Source: Scedosporium boydii | Lineage: Eukaryota > Ascomycota > Sordariomycetes > Microascales > Microascaceae | Length of the DNA stretch: 64,000 bases | NCBI GenBank assembly: GCA_002221725.1 | Contig: NJFT01000042.1 | Span: 162,113 to 226,112, forward strand | Direction of reading: 5' to 3' | Part shown: in pieces, positions 46,960-55,550 of the stretch | Numbering within the stretch: position 1 is the stretch's first letter | Layout: the number at the start of each line of letters is the position of its first letter | Made by a program: the position numbers and the translations under genes | The notes under the pieces: model-generated | The model's database searches: none | What the model was told of the DNA's origin: nothing | The model's input: only the letters and a program-made list of their open reading frames with translations

Positions 46960-49773
46960 ATGAACGACCCTCCTTTTCCCGGAATCTTTCCCACCGTGGG
47001 CCAGCACCAACTTCGACCTACCCCGAGACGCCAATTTTCCCCTCAGACCCCGACCCGCCCGAGGCCCTCGGATGATCTCATAGCCGATTTAGCCCCGGGC
47101 TCTGCCGTTGCTGCCCTCCGCGATCCCTCTGTTACCCTTCAACGATGTTTAGATGGCGCCGCACCTTCCGAGAAGGCCTTTGTCATGCGAACTGCCGTCG
47201 CCTCGCAGACTATCCAAGAATGGCTGGATGAGCTCTCAGACTGGCCTTGGCCCGTGAGCGGCGGCTCCTCTGGCTTTCAGCTTTCTGTGACCGAGAGCCG
47301 TAGGACGATTGGCGGCACCGAGTTCCTCGATAGTATTCCCATTTCCGATACGTCACGATACGACCGAAGAATCGAGGAGATAAGCCACGAAATGGATCAG
47401 TTGGGGATAGAAGAGATCAAAGCCCACGTGCTTCACAACCACATCATGCCTCTTTCACGGCCAGGCACGCCAATGTCGGTGATCTCGGACTCGTCTCGAA
47501 TAACGACCTCATCGCTACTGTACACTCGGATGGAGGATATGACGGCTGTAGTCACGGCCATCGTCGTGCAGGCGCTACCGAACCTGTCAAGATTAACGCG
47601 CATGCTCAACATTTGGAATATTCGAATTTCTGTTCTCCGTCTGATACCAAGCTTCTTAGAGGCTATCGAAGATGCCGAGGTTGCTCTTCGATCGGGGTGG
47701 GATGCGTTATTCTTACCGTCGAAGACAGTTCCCGGCGAAGATGTCAGCGTGCTCGGGGAAGATGTGGGCACGTTTACGACGTTATCGAAGAAGGACTCTC
47801 AGATCATGCGGCTGGTGCTAGAGAAGAAGGTGACGAGTCCCGGCCGCATCCTCGATTACATGCTGGACTGTCTCGAGGGGCTCGACGATACGTTACCCGA
47901 TGAGTGGCTGGATCGGATGGAGGCCGTGGAGCGTGGGTACAGCGATTGGGTTGTTGCTTGCGACGCTAAGATCCGCGAGGCTGAGTGGGCTAGAAGCGCA
48001 GCGGAGGAGCGGAGAAAGTCTCTCCTTCTTGTACAGCCAGAACAACTCAAAGCTGCTGCACCCTCCGTGGCCCAGACAACAAACCCACCCGAGCCCGTCA
48101 CAGATGTAGCTGTATCTGAGGCCAACCCTGCGGCTCCTAACACTTCTACCGATCCTGAACCTAAACAGGTTGACACAGACGACGTCGCGGAAGCCAACGA
48201 TACTGCGAGGGATGATGGGGGTGTATCGGTTGATTACTCCCATCCCAAGGATAGTGTACAGGCCAGCCAAGAACAGTCCATCTCCGACTCGGATAGCGAG
48301 GACTATGAGAGAGAGGGAGGAGTACTCATCGACGTTATCTCAGAGCGATCTACATCATCCAAGGATGTCTCCGCAGACAAGCAGACCGGGGTGCCCTCGG
48401 ACCGAAGCACAGATGGAGAAAGTGAGGATGACGGAGAGTTACCGCCTTTGCCGAGCGACATGAACTTATTAACTCCTGGAAACGGCAAGGCTCTCGCTTT
48501 TTCGCCCGTCGGTATCGACGAAGAAGGATTGCTAGATCCCTCTCCATCCCTCATCGCACGGCCGAGTCAGCTGGATATGGAGGACGATGCAGTCAGCCTG
48601 TCTAGCTCCCCGCTTTTGCGCGCAAAGCCTCGAGCATCCTCCGTGACGTTTAGCGAATATCTTCCCATTCCTTCCATCGAAGAGGATGACGAGGACATGC
48701 GGCCTACCACGCCGTGTACGGAATCCTTCCTCGAAGATATGGACGAGTCTCCCAGTGTGTCGGGAACGCCCAACAAATCAGGAAGCGTAGACGATCAACT
48801 CCAGCAGCAGATTAGCGACATTCTGGAGGGCATTCCGGCCAAGTTTACCCTCACCTCCGAGCCTTCGCGCACCGTCAACCTCAACCCTCCCGACTTCAAA
48901 ATGCCACAAATGCCGCGGATCAAGAAGTCCGCGCCCACGAGAGATCCATTGCGGGATTCGCTGCGGAGTAGCATGTCCGGGGTTTCCTCAAGAGCATCGA
49001 CCCCAGGCTTCACACTCGCGCCGGCGTTCGCGAAGAACCCGCGACCTCGACAAAAAAGCACGCAGCAGGACATCAAAGTCTACCACCTCTCGCGGCCGAC
49101 AGGCGAGGCCCCGATCAAGCTCTTCATCCGGTGCGTGGGCGAGAACGGCGAGCGCGTCATGGTTCGGGTCGGCGGCGGCTGGGCGGACCTTGGTGAATAT
49201 CTCAAGGAATATGCTTCGCACCACGGTCGAAGATCCAAGGGCGTCAACACCGACAAGATTGAGATTAGGGATCTCCCACGCGCCGGATCTACGAGCAGGG
49301 GCGGTATCGGTTCCAGCCCGCCGAGCAGGCCCGCGTCGGCCCTGGACTACTCTCCCATGACGCCGCTCCACGTCAAGAAGACTAGGAAGAGCTTCGGCGC
49401 GGGCGACGATCTCGCCTCGACGGTGTCCTTCGCCCGACGACCACCCGTGCCTCCTCACACACCCGTACCTAACTCTAATAACGCGCCGGCAACGCAGGAA
49501 CACACGCCGTCTTCCGGCGCGTCGAGTCGGTCTCGATCGAGCTCGCGACTTAGCTGGGGCGAAGCCGATAGTCCGATGCTCGGACTCGCCGGACCGACGA
49601 GCAAGCCTGTCGAGATGAGCGAGGAGAGCCGCGCCTGGGTGGAGAGCGTCAAGGAGAAGGTGCGGCTTGCTAGCGGCGAGCGTAAGGTCTCTACCGGCCT
49701 CGACGGGAGAGAGCATCTGTTTGGGGAGATGGGGAAAATCGGTGGCACCAAGAGGTTGTTCCGAAAGACCTAA
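46960..49773 (+). CDS. GAR (Gas2-related) domain protein, KAR9-like microtubule-associated protein
   Basis: Single-exon gene of 937 residues. The GAR domain, a microtubule-binding zinc-ribbon-like module, is at residues 704-770: VYHLSRPTGEAPIKLFIRCVG, GERVMVRVGGGWADLGEYLKEY and IEIRDLP. The first 360 residues are mostly helical and resemble the spectrin-like part of fungal Kar9-type proteins (WLDELSDWPWPV, RRIEEISHEMDQLGIEEIKAHV, LNIWNIRISVLRLIPSFLEAIEDAE). Residues 370-690 are Ser/Glu/Pro-rich and probably disordered, and a Ser/Arg-rich tail follows the GAR domain. A role in linking microtubules to cortex or actin during nuclear positioning is inferred from the family. The start is the only ATG that precedes the conserved N-terminal region. 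Confidence 0.83.
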   Translation: MNDPPFPGIFPTVGQHQLRPTPRRQFSPQTPTRPRPSDDLIADLAPGSAVAALRDPSVTLQRCLDGAAPSEKAFVMRTAVASQTIQEWLDELSDWPWPVSGGSSGFQLSVTESRRTIGGTEFLDSIPISDTSRYDRRIEEISHEMDQLGIEEIKAHVLHNHIMPLSRPGTPMSVISDSSRITTSSLLYTRMEDMTAVVTAIVVQALPNLSRLTRMLNIWNIRISVLRLIPSFLEAIEDAEVALRSGWDALFLPSKTVPGEDVSVLGEDVGTFTTLSKKDSQIMRLVLEKKVTSPGRILDYMLDCLEGLDDTLPDEWLDRMEAVERGYSDWVVACDAKIREAEWARSAAEERRKSLLLVQPEQLKAAAPSVAQTTNPPEPVTDVAVSEANPAAPNTSTDPEPKQVDTDDVAEANDTARDDGGVSVDYSHPKDSVQASQEQSISDSDSEDYEREGGVLIDVISERSTSSKDVSADKQTGVPSDRSTDGESEDDGELPPLPSDMNLLTPGNGKALAFSPVGIDEEGLLDPSPSLIARPSQLDMEDDAVSLSSSPLLRAKPRASSVTFSEYLPIPSIEEDDEDMRPTTPCTESFLEDMDESPSVSGTPNKSGSVDDQLQQQISDILEGIPAKFTLTSEPSRTVNLNPPDFKMPQMPRIKKSAPTRDPLRDSLRSSMSGVSSRASTPGFTLAPAFAKNPRPRQKSTQQDIKVYHLSRPTGEAPIKLFIRCVGENGERVMVRVGGGWADLGEYLKEYASHHGRRSKGVNTDKIEIRDLPRAGSTSRGGIGSSPPSRPASALDYSPMTPLHVKKTRKSFGAGDDLASTVSFARRPPVPPHTPVPNSNNAPATQEHTPSSGASSRSRSSSRLSWGEADSPMLGLAGPTSKPVEMSEESRAWVESVKEKVRLASGERKVSTGLDGREHLFGEMGKIGGTKRLFRKT

Positions 49774-50730
49774 ACTCACCCATTTACATCTACTGCTCTC
49801 GAGTGTGGTCATTGAACCATTGATGCAGAACATTCGGTACCTACGCCCAGACTTTTTAACTCGACATTTTAATTTCACGACTTCTCTTTTTTCTTCTTCT
49901 CCTAACAACATCATTGGCGTACTCGGGGACATATGAACGGTGTCAAAGGGAAAGCAAATCCGACACGGAACGGCCACGGGGCATTCTCGGGAACTATTTC
50001 TAGCAGCATACATGGAGAGGTGTCCTAATGTTTTCTTTTTCTTCTTCTTCTTCTTTTTCTTTTATTCCGGTTTCTGCATTGCCAGACATACACATACACA
50101 TACCCTACGAGCACACATTCGATCTTTCCTATCTGTTATCCTTTTTCTTTCTTCTTCACACTCGATGCCGTTTCTGGTTTCTCTCTTACCGCTTGATTGC
50201 TGTCAATACTCGAGCAGCATCCTAGCATGGCCTTTGCAAGCCAATGCGTCCAGTCCTTGACTCTCTGTCTCTATCTCTCTTACACACTACACTGTTGATT
50301 CTCACATACAAAAAGAGTTTCGCGCTACTACTCCTTACTACTTACTGATGAGGGGAAGGGGGGTGTCGGCTTTAGTTTTTGGTTTGTTTATTCTGTTGTT
50401 AGAAGGTAGATGGCATTGATGAATACCCAGTTTCTGTTTCTTCTCTTGTTCAAACGGATTTTGCAGAGTACTTTGTGATGATGAATGTGACTGTTTCAGC
50501 GAATTTATAGGGAAGTGTCTATGAAGGTTAACCTTGTCAAGAGAGACAAACAGAATGGACAGAACACGAATATTAAACGAAAAGTAGACACGACAACTGG
50601 GTTAAATTTAACAGTCAAGTTTAATTATATAAACGAAAAAGGAAAGAAAAATTAAATCAATGAAAAAAATAAGAATTAAAAAGAAATGAGAAGTCAAAAT
50701 CTCTCTCTCTCTCTCTAAAGGCCAAAAAAC
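49774..50730. other. 3' region of GAR-domain gene up to tRNA-Ser
   Basis: The stretch contains a CT-rich tract (about 50026-50065), a CACA-rich run near 50088 and AT-rich sequence before the tRNA. A 16-bp CT dinucleotide repeat lies at 50701-50716. I see no gene. Confidence 0.55.
50724..50729 (-). terminator. RNA polymerase III T6 terminator of tRNA-Ser
   Basis: Read on the minus strand, TTTTTT begins two bases after the tRNA 3' end. Confidence 0.8.
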
Positions 50731-50811
50731 CGACAAGGACAGGATTCGAACCTGTGCGGCCGAAGCCATGTGATTTCTAGTCACACCCATTAACCACTCT
50801 GGCACCTTGCC
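50731..50811 (-). tRNA. tRNA-Ser (anticodon AGA)
   Basis: On the minus strand the gene reads GGCAAGG (acceptor) with CCTTGTC plus G discriminator at the 3' end; one pair is a G-T wobble. The anticodon stem TGTGA/TCACA encloses CTAGAAA, so the anticodon is AGA. The T arm is CAGGTTCGAATCCTG. The long variable arm (TGGCTTCGGCCG) is typical of serine tRNA. No intron is present. The A and B boxes are the normal internal pol III promoters. Confidence 0.93.
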
Positions 50812-51140
50812 TCGCATCTCTGATGTGGATTGGTGGATCTCTAAGTGGATTTATATTGCGATTGGGCTTGATCCATCGCGACGGGAATTAGGGATGGCAG
50901 AGGGTTGTTGCACTGGACGGACTGTTCCTTTCCCCCTTTCTCGCTTCACCGTTTCTCCTTTTCTCCATCGACCCACACAAAACCCTCATTTTAAATCTCT
51001 CCATCACCGCCTTCTCGTCTCCACCACCCTCTTTTAAGCGTCGCATTAAATAAACACTACAGAGTACGCAAAACGCTACCAGATATACAATTCCACTTAG
51101 CCGACTGTGATTCCAACAAGGTGCAAGAAACCCTGAAACG

Positions 51141-51212
51141 GGGCGCATGGTTTAGTGGTATAATTCCTCTTTAGCATAGAGGCGGTCCCCGGTTCGATTC
51201 CGGGTGCGTCCA
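51141..51212 (+). tRNA. tRNA-Ala (anticodon AGC)
   Basis: The acceptor stem is GGGCGCA pairing with TGCGTCC, followed by discriminator A. Position 3-70 is the G-U pair that identifies alanine tRNA. The anticodon stem CCTCT/AGAGG encloses TTAGCAT, giving anticodon AGC. The T arm is CCCCGGTTCGATTCCGGG. There is no intron; T5 at 51223-51227 is a plausible pol III terminator. Confidence 0.93.
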
Positions 51213-51750
51213 AGGATTTCTCTTTTTGGTTGTTTCGATCTTTTTTTCTTACTTCTCAACTCTTTTCTTTATAGTTTGTTTTCTTATTTTTTTTTAAACC
51301 TCCGTTTTTCTCCTTTTCTTTCGGGTCACTGGCTCCGAGTCTGGGAAGCGAAGGCTCCTCGGTGGCTTCGGTGGGAAATGCTTGGAGGTTCTCTCGCAGG
51401 AGAAAGGAGACAATTGAAGGAGAGACCGCACGAAGAGTGACACTTAGATCCTATTACATGTTCACCTCGCTCTCGATAATGCTCTGTATCGAAAATAATG
51501 AATCGATTCCATGACGCTAGAAACTCCATGCTCCGAGAAGTGGTATAGCCGTAAAGGGACTGTAGCCATGAGCCAATCCAGAAAAAAATAAAAATAAAAG
51601 GAAAAGCCATCCTGAATCCCTTTGTCCCGTCCGCGAAACAAGTATCGGAAAAGGTGAAACGGAAAACCACACCAGCCCAATAATAGCTACACGAGCCCGC
51701 CCGGCCCTCTATACCCTTTCTCCCTCCCCCAGCAGTCAGCCTTCCCAACC
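51213..51750. other. Region between tRNA-Ala and the 3' end of TLG1
   Basis: T-rich sequence follows the tRNA terminator; the remainder is most likely the 3' UTR of the SNARE gene on the minus strand. I see no other gene. Confidence 0.5.
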
Positions 51751-52601
51751 CTATAACACCACCAGCAAAACAAGCAACAGAATCAACGCAAAGATCAACA
51801 CAGCAATACAGCAACTGCTCAACGTATCCTCGTTCCTCCGCATAATAAACTGCAGCTTCTGCATCCCCGTCTGCAGCCTCCCGCCCACGCGATCCGCCAT
51901 CTCATCCACCACGTCTAGCATATGACTCTGCTCCTCCAGCTCCCTCCCCATATCATCCGCCTGCCTCCTCAGGTTCCCCACCGTTTGGAAAACGCCGTCG
52001 AGGTGCGTGTCTTGCTCCCGGAGCATGTGCATCTGCTGCCTCTGTTCAAACTCGGCGTAATGGTCCTCATCTTCCTCCCCCTCGTCCCCTAGCCCAAACT
52101 TATTAGGATCGGGTAATACCGAATCATCGGCGGGCGCCTTCCCGCGCGACGCATCTTTCCTGGATCCACCCTTTAGAATCTCCTCCTTCATATCGTCTAT
52201 CTCGCCGCGCACCTCCTGCACCGTCCGTCGTCGCCGTTCGACCTCGGCCTGGCTGAGCCCGAAGCGGTCGGGGGCCGATTCGGCGGCTGCCACGGCGTCG
52301 GAAAGGTCGGTGACATCTTCGGATAGAGAGGCGAGGGAGGATTCGAGGTCGGAGAGGGCGGATTTAAGTTCGGGGGTGGGGGAGGCAGCGTTGGAGGATG
52401 TTGTGAGGGAGAGGATGCGGAGGTAGGAGGTGAAGAGTTGGCGGGTTGAGGAGAGTTGGGAGAGGACGTCTCTGTTTTTTTAGGTGCAGAATATTGGCGT
52501 TAGCTCTAGGGACCTCAGATGGAGATCCGGGCTTGGGGGGAATGGTGGACGTACTGTTGTACTTGGAGGAAGGGGTCCTCCTCGTTGGTTGAGGACATCA
52601 T
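51751..52601 (-). CDS. TLG1: SNARE Tlg1 (syntaxin-6/10 family)
   Basis: Tlg1 is the Qc-SNARE of the late Golgi and early endosome, acting in retrograde fusion. Exons are 52601-52555 and 52471-51751, with an 83-nt intron (GTACGT..CAG); the product is 255 residues. The N-terminus EEDPFLQVQQDVLSQLSSTR and LFTSYLRIL is typical of the family, and ESAPDRFGLSQAEVERRR is its second hallmark. The SNARE motif runs from about residue 166 to 228, with the central glutamine in ELEEQSHMLDVVDEM. The last 22 residues (CCIAVLIFALILLLVLLVVL) form the tail anchor. Two consecutive ATGs (52601 and 52598) can start the protein. The small first exon is only 47 nt, so the gene is easily truncated by automatic callers. 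Confidence 0.93.
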
Positions 52602-53479
52602 GTTTGACAACCGCTACCTTTCGGATAGAGCCAGGCCTATATTTTCATATCGAGAGAAACGCGGGACGCAGCATGCGGCATCAGATGTCTTTTGCAGAGA
52701 GCTTGTTAGGCTTCGATATTCGTTCGGATGCGCCGCATAAGGCCAAGGGTGACGTTTGGGAGGTGCCTGGACTGGATGCTGTGGATGCTGGGCCAGTAAT
52801 TCATCGGAATTGGATTCAGGTCGATCTCACATGTCTCGAGTCGTTTTCGACACGTCAAGCAGTGTTGATTATGTAATACAGCCTTTCACCTCGAAAGTCT
52901 AGCATCCCGCATCTTTAAGTGGAAGGAAGCATCCAACAGCTTGTTTCTATTCCCTTGAATCACTACGCCAGAATTTTCTAAAGCAAAGACATATCACTAA
53001 TTTTTTGATACTCGGATCATATCGAGTGACCTAGGATGACGCATCCTGAGGATCGCTCGATGAAAACCTTGCGCTGAAATGCGGTTTTCATAGGCTCCCT
53101 ATTCAGAACGAGGAGCCTGTGCTGTTTTTGTTTTGATTTTTCGGCCTTTTTGTCCCCCACTTGCAACAGTACAAGATGTTCGCATCTTGGGGTTTTATTG
53201 TGGTATCTGTAAACTCTATATATAGTTGAAGCAATTCTTCAAGCTTGATTCTAAGAAGAACTCGGAAGCTTGGTGCTGAGGCACCACTCTGGAAATTCCA
53301 GCCTCAAAACAACCACCTTGTCTATGAAATGTCAAGTGATAATAGTTATGGTATGCCGGAAGAAGGGAAAGGAGAATAAGAATCGAGATTGAACCATAAT
53401 CAGCTCTCCGCGGAATTATGCTCTCAGTTTCCCCCCGGATATCACTTTACAGGCGCTTGGCGCTGGAAAGTAGCCGACT

Positions 53480-53508
53480 GGTTGTAAAACGCGCTCGCGC
53501 TTACAACC
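53480..53508. repeat. Inverted repeat GGTTGTAA...TTACAACC
   Basis: Two perfect 8-bp arms are separated by 13 bp that include GCGCTCGCGC. It lies about 145 bp before the methyltransferase start and may be a dimer-binding operator or a hairpin. Confidence 0.6.
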
Positions 53509-53607
53509 GAAGAAAAGAGGAAAAAAAAAGTCTTCGAAAAGACCCCGCATAACACCCAAAATTTCATCTGCGACTAACACACTCATTCATGCTCACACCC
53601 ACCCCGA

Positions 53608-53615
53608 TATATAAA
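53608..53615 (+). promoter_or_regulatory. TATA-box-like TATATAAA
   Basis: It lies 44 bp before the preferred ATG at 53652. If it works as a TATA box, the upstream in-frame ATG at 53589 cannot be in the message. Confidence 0.4.
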
Positions 53616-53651
53616 CAGGCTCGTCACGGAGCCTTCACTCCCGCCGCCAAA

Positions 53652-55550
53652 ATGATCCCAGAAAAGCCCCTCCCCTACTCAGAAGAGTTCAACTCTCCAG
53701 AAGAATACATCAACGCCCTCCTCCACTTCAGCACCACATCCGACCTCTTCCAAATCCTCTGCGGCGGCGTCCACATCCTCGACTTCTTCACCTCGGAGCC
53801 CGGGCTCTTCGCCACGGTGTTCGATGATGAATGGCGCGAGTTCTTTTTACGATGCGACATTATGGACTTTTTAGATCTTCTCATGAGAGATGACCTTGAC
53901 CGGGAGAGTGGTGAGAACTTGACCAAATCCGGAGTGAAACCTCCGAAGGGGCTCGTGGAGTACATCGCCCAGATCCGAAGGTTATCCCTCGACAGGTCCT
54001 TCACGCCCAGGAAGCAGAAACTCCCCGTGTTACCCAGGAAAGTTGCACTGGGGATGAAGACGAAGAAAATCCACGAAGTCACCAACTTCGCCGATTACGT
54101 TGACAGACTAGTCGAGGACATCTGCCAAAGTAATGATAACGACGGTAAGGAACAAAAGCAGCAGCGGCAGGCCATCACGCATCTCGTCGACTTTGGCAGC
54201 GGCCAGAATTACCTCGGCAGGACCTTAGCCTGCCCGCCGTACAACCGGCACGTCGTCGCCGTCGAGGGCCGCGAGCACAACATCGCGGGGGCCAAGAACC
54301 TGGATCGGATGGCGGGCATCGCGAATATGCCCGAAGTCATCCGGAACAAGAAGCTCTACCAGCATCTCGTCGATAGCCAGACGCCGGAGGAACAGCTGTC
54401 GCCTAAGGCGCGGAGGAGATTGGCTAAGGGTCTCGAGGCCCCCGTGGATCCCGTTGCTGATTTGCGGCCCCGCGAGGAGATTGGGTCGGAAGACTCTTCC
54501 TATGTGTACGAGGACGGCAAAGGTTCCGTCCAATATATCGTGGGCAGGTTGGAAAACGGCCATCTCGGGCACATCATCTCCAAGATAAAAACCCCCAAAA
54601 CTAATGACGGTGGAGCCGGGCCCGACATGGAAGAGCAGTCCGCTCAAGGAGAGGAGAACGAGGACCAAAGGCTAATGACCATCTCGATCCACTCGTGCGG
54701 GAACCTATCCAACTTTGGAATCCGCTCCCTCATCCTAAACCCTTCCATCCAGGCTGTCGCCATCGTAGGATGCTGCTACAACCTCCTGACCGAGAGACTC
54801 GGCCCCCCCGACTACAACTACCCTTATATGCGCCCGAGCCTACAACCCCTGAACGGACGCGTGGCTCGCGAGTCCGCCAAGTACGACCCCGAAGGGTTCC
54901 CCATGAGCGATAGGTTCGTCAACCACAGCGGGAATGGCGTGCGTTTTAACATCACCGCCCGCATGATGGCGTGCCAGGCCCCGCAGAATTGGACCGAGAA
55001 CGACAGCGAGGATTTCTTTACGCGGCACTACTTCCGCGCCGTCCTGCAAAAGATTTTTCTCGACCGCGGCGTCGTTAGTAGAGTCCGCCACCACCCCGAC
55101 GGTGGATCTACTGCAGCAGCACACTCGACCCCCGAGCAGCAACAAGAGCAAGAGAGCCCATTTGATATGAGCACGAATCCCGTCATCCTCGGGTCTTTGC
55201 GCAAGGGCTCCTACGATTCCTTCAAAAAGTACGTGAGAGCCGCCGTCGCTAAACTGACCACAAACACCAGCTACAAGCAGTACGCCGAGGTGATGGAGGA
55301 GAAGATGGCAGGCATGACGGACGAAGAGATTGAGCACTACGAGAGGATCTACGAGCCCCGGAAAAAGGAAATTGCTATCGTCTGGAGCCTGATGGCTTTC
55401 AGCGCTGGCGTCGTCGAAGCTATGATTGTGACGGACCGATGGCTCTTCCTCAAGGAGCATGTCGGCATGGTTAAGCATTGTTGGGTAGAGTCGGTGTTTG
55501 ATTATAAGCAGTCGCCGCGAAACCTCGTCATAGTCGGCATAAAGAAATGA
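53652..55550 (+). CDS. METTL25/RRNAD1-like methyltransferase-domain protein
   Basis: Single exon, 632 residues from the chosen start. The SAM-binding motif I is THLVDFGSGQNYLGRTLA around residues 176-193, followed by VVAVEGREHNI. A second block, MTISIHSCGNLSNFGIRSLI then AIVGCCYNLLTE (about residues 340-380), is the other signature of this family of predicted methyltransferases. The N-terminal 130 residues (FSTTSDLFQILCGGVHILDF, EWREFFLRCDIMDFL) match the extension of METTL25-type proteins. The substrate is not established. The frame is open to an earlier ATG at 53589 (21 more residues), but that ATG has a weak context, the extension holds a TATA-like element, and ATG 53652 has a strong GCCAAAATG context. 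Confidence 0.85.
   Translation: MIPEKPLPYSEEFNSPEEYINALLHFSTTSDLFQILCGGVHILDFFTSEPGLFATVFDDEWREFFLRCDIMDFLDLLMRDDLDRESGENLTKSGVKPPKGLVEYIAQIRRLSLDRSFTPRKQKLPVLPRKVALGMKTKKIHEVTNFADYVDRLVEDICQSNDNDGKEQKQQRQAITHLVDFGSGQNYLGRTLACPPYNRHVVAVEGREHNIAGAKNLDRMAGIANMPEVIRNKKLYQHLVDSQTPEEQLSPKARRRLAKGLEAPVDPVADLRPREEIGSEDSSYVYEDGKGSVQYIVGRLENGHLGHIISKIKTPKTNDGGAGPDMEEQSAQGEENEDQRLMTISIHSCGNLSNFGIRSLILNPSIQAVAIVGCCYNLLTERLGPPDYNYPYMRPSLQPLNGRVARESAKYDPEGFPMSDRFVNHSGNGVRFNITARMMACQAPQNWTENDSEDFFTRHYFRAVLQKIFLDRGVVSRVRHHPDGGSTAAAHSTPEQQQEQESPFDMSTNPVILGSLRKGSYDSFKKYVRAAVAKLTTNTSYKQYAEVMEEKMAGMTDEEIEHYERIYEPRKKEIAIVWSLMAFSAGVVEAMIVTDRWLFLKEHVGMVKHCWVESVFDYKQSPRNLVIVGIKK

Larger units (their letters stand above)
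52602..53651. other. Divergent promoter region, TLG1 / methyltransferase
   Basis: One kilobase between divergent genes. It contains an inverted repeat at 53480-53508 and a TATA-like element at 53608. The 130-codon frame at 52484-52876 overlaps the start of TLG1 on the other strand and has no known motif. Confidence 0.6.
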
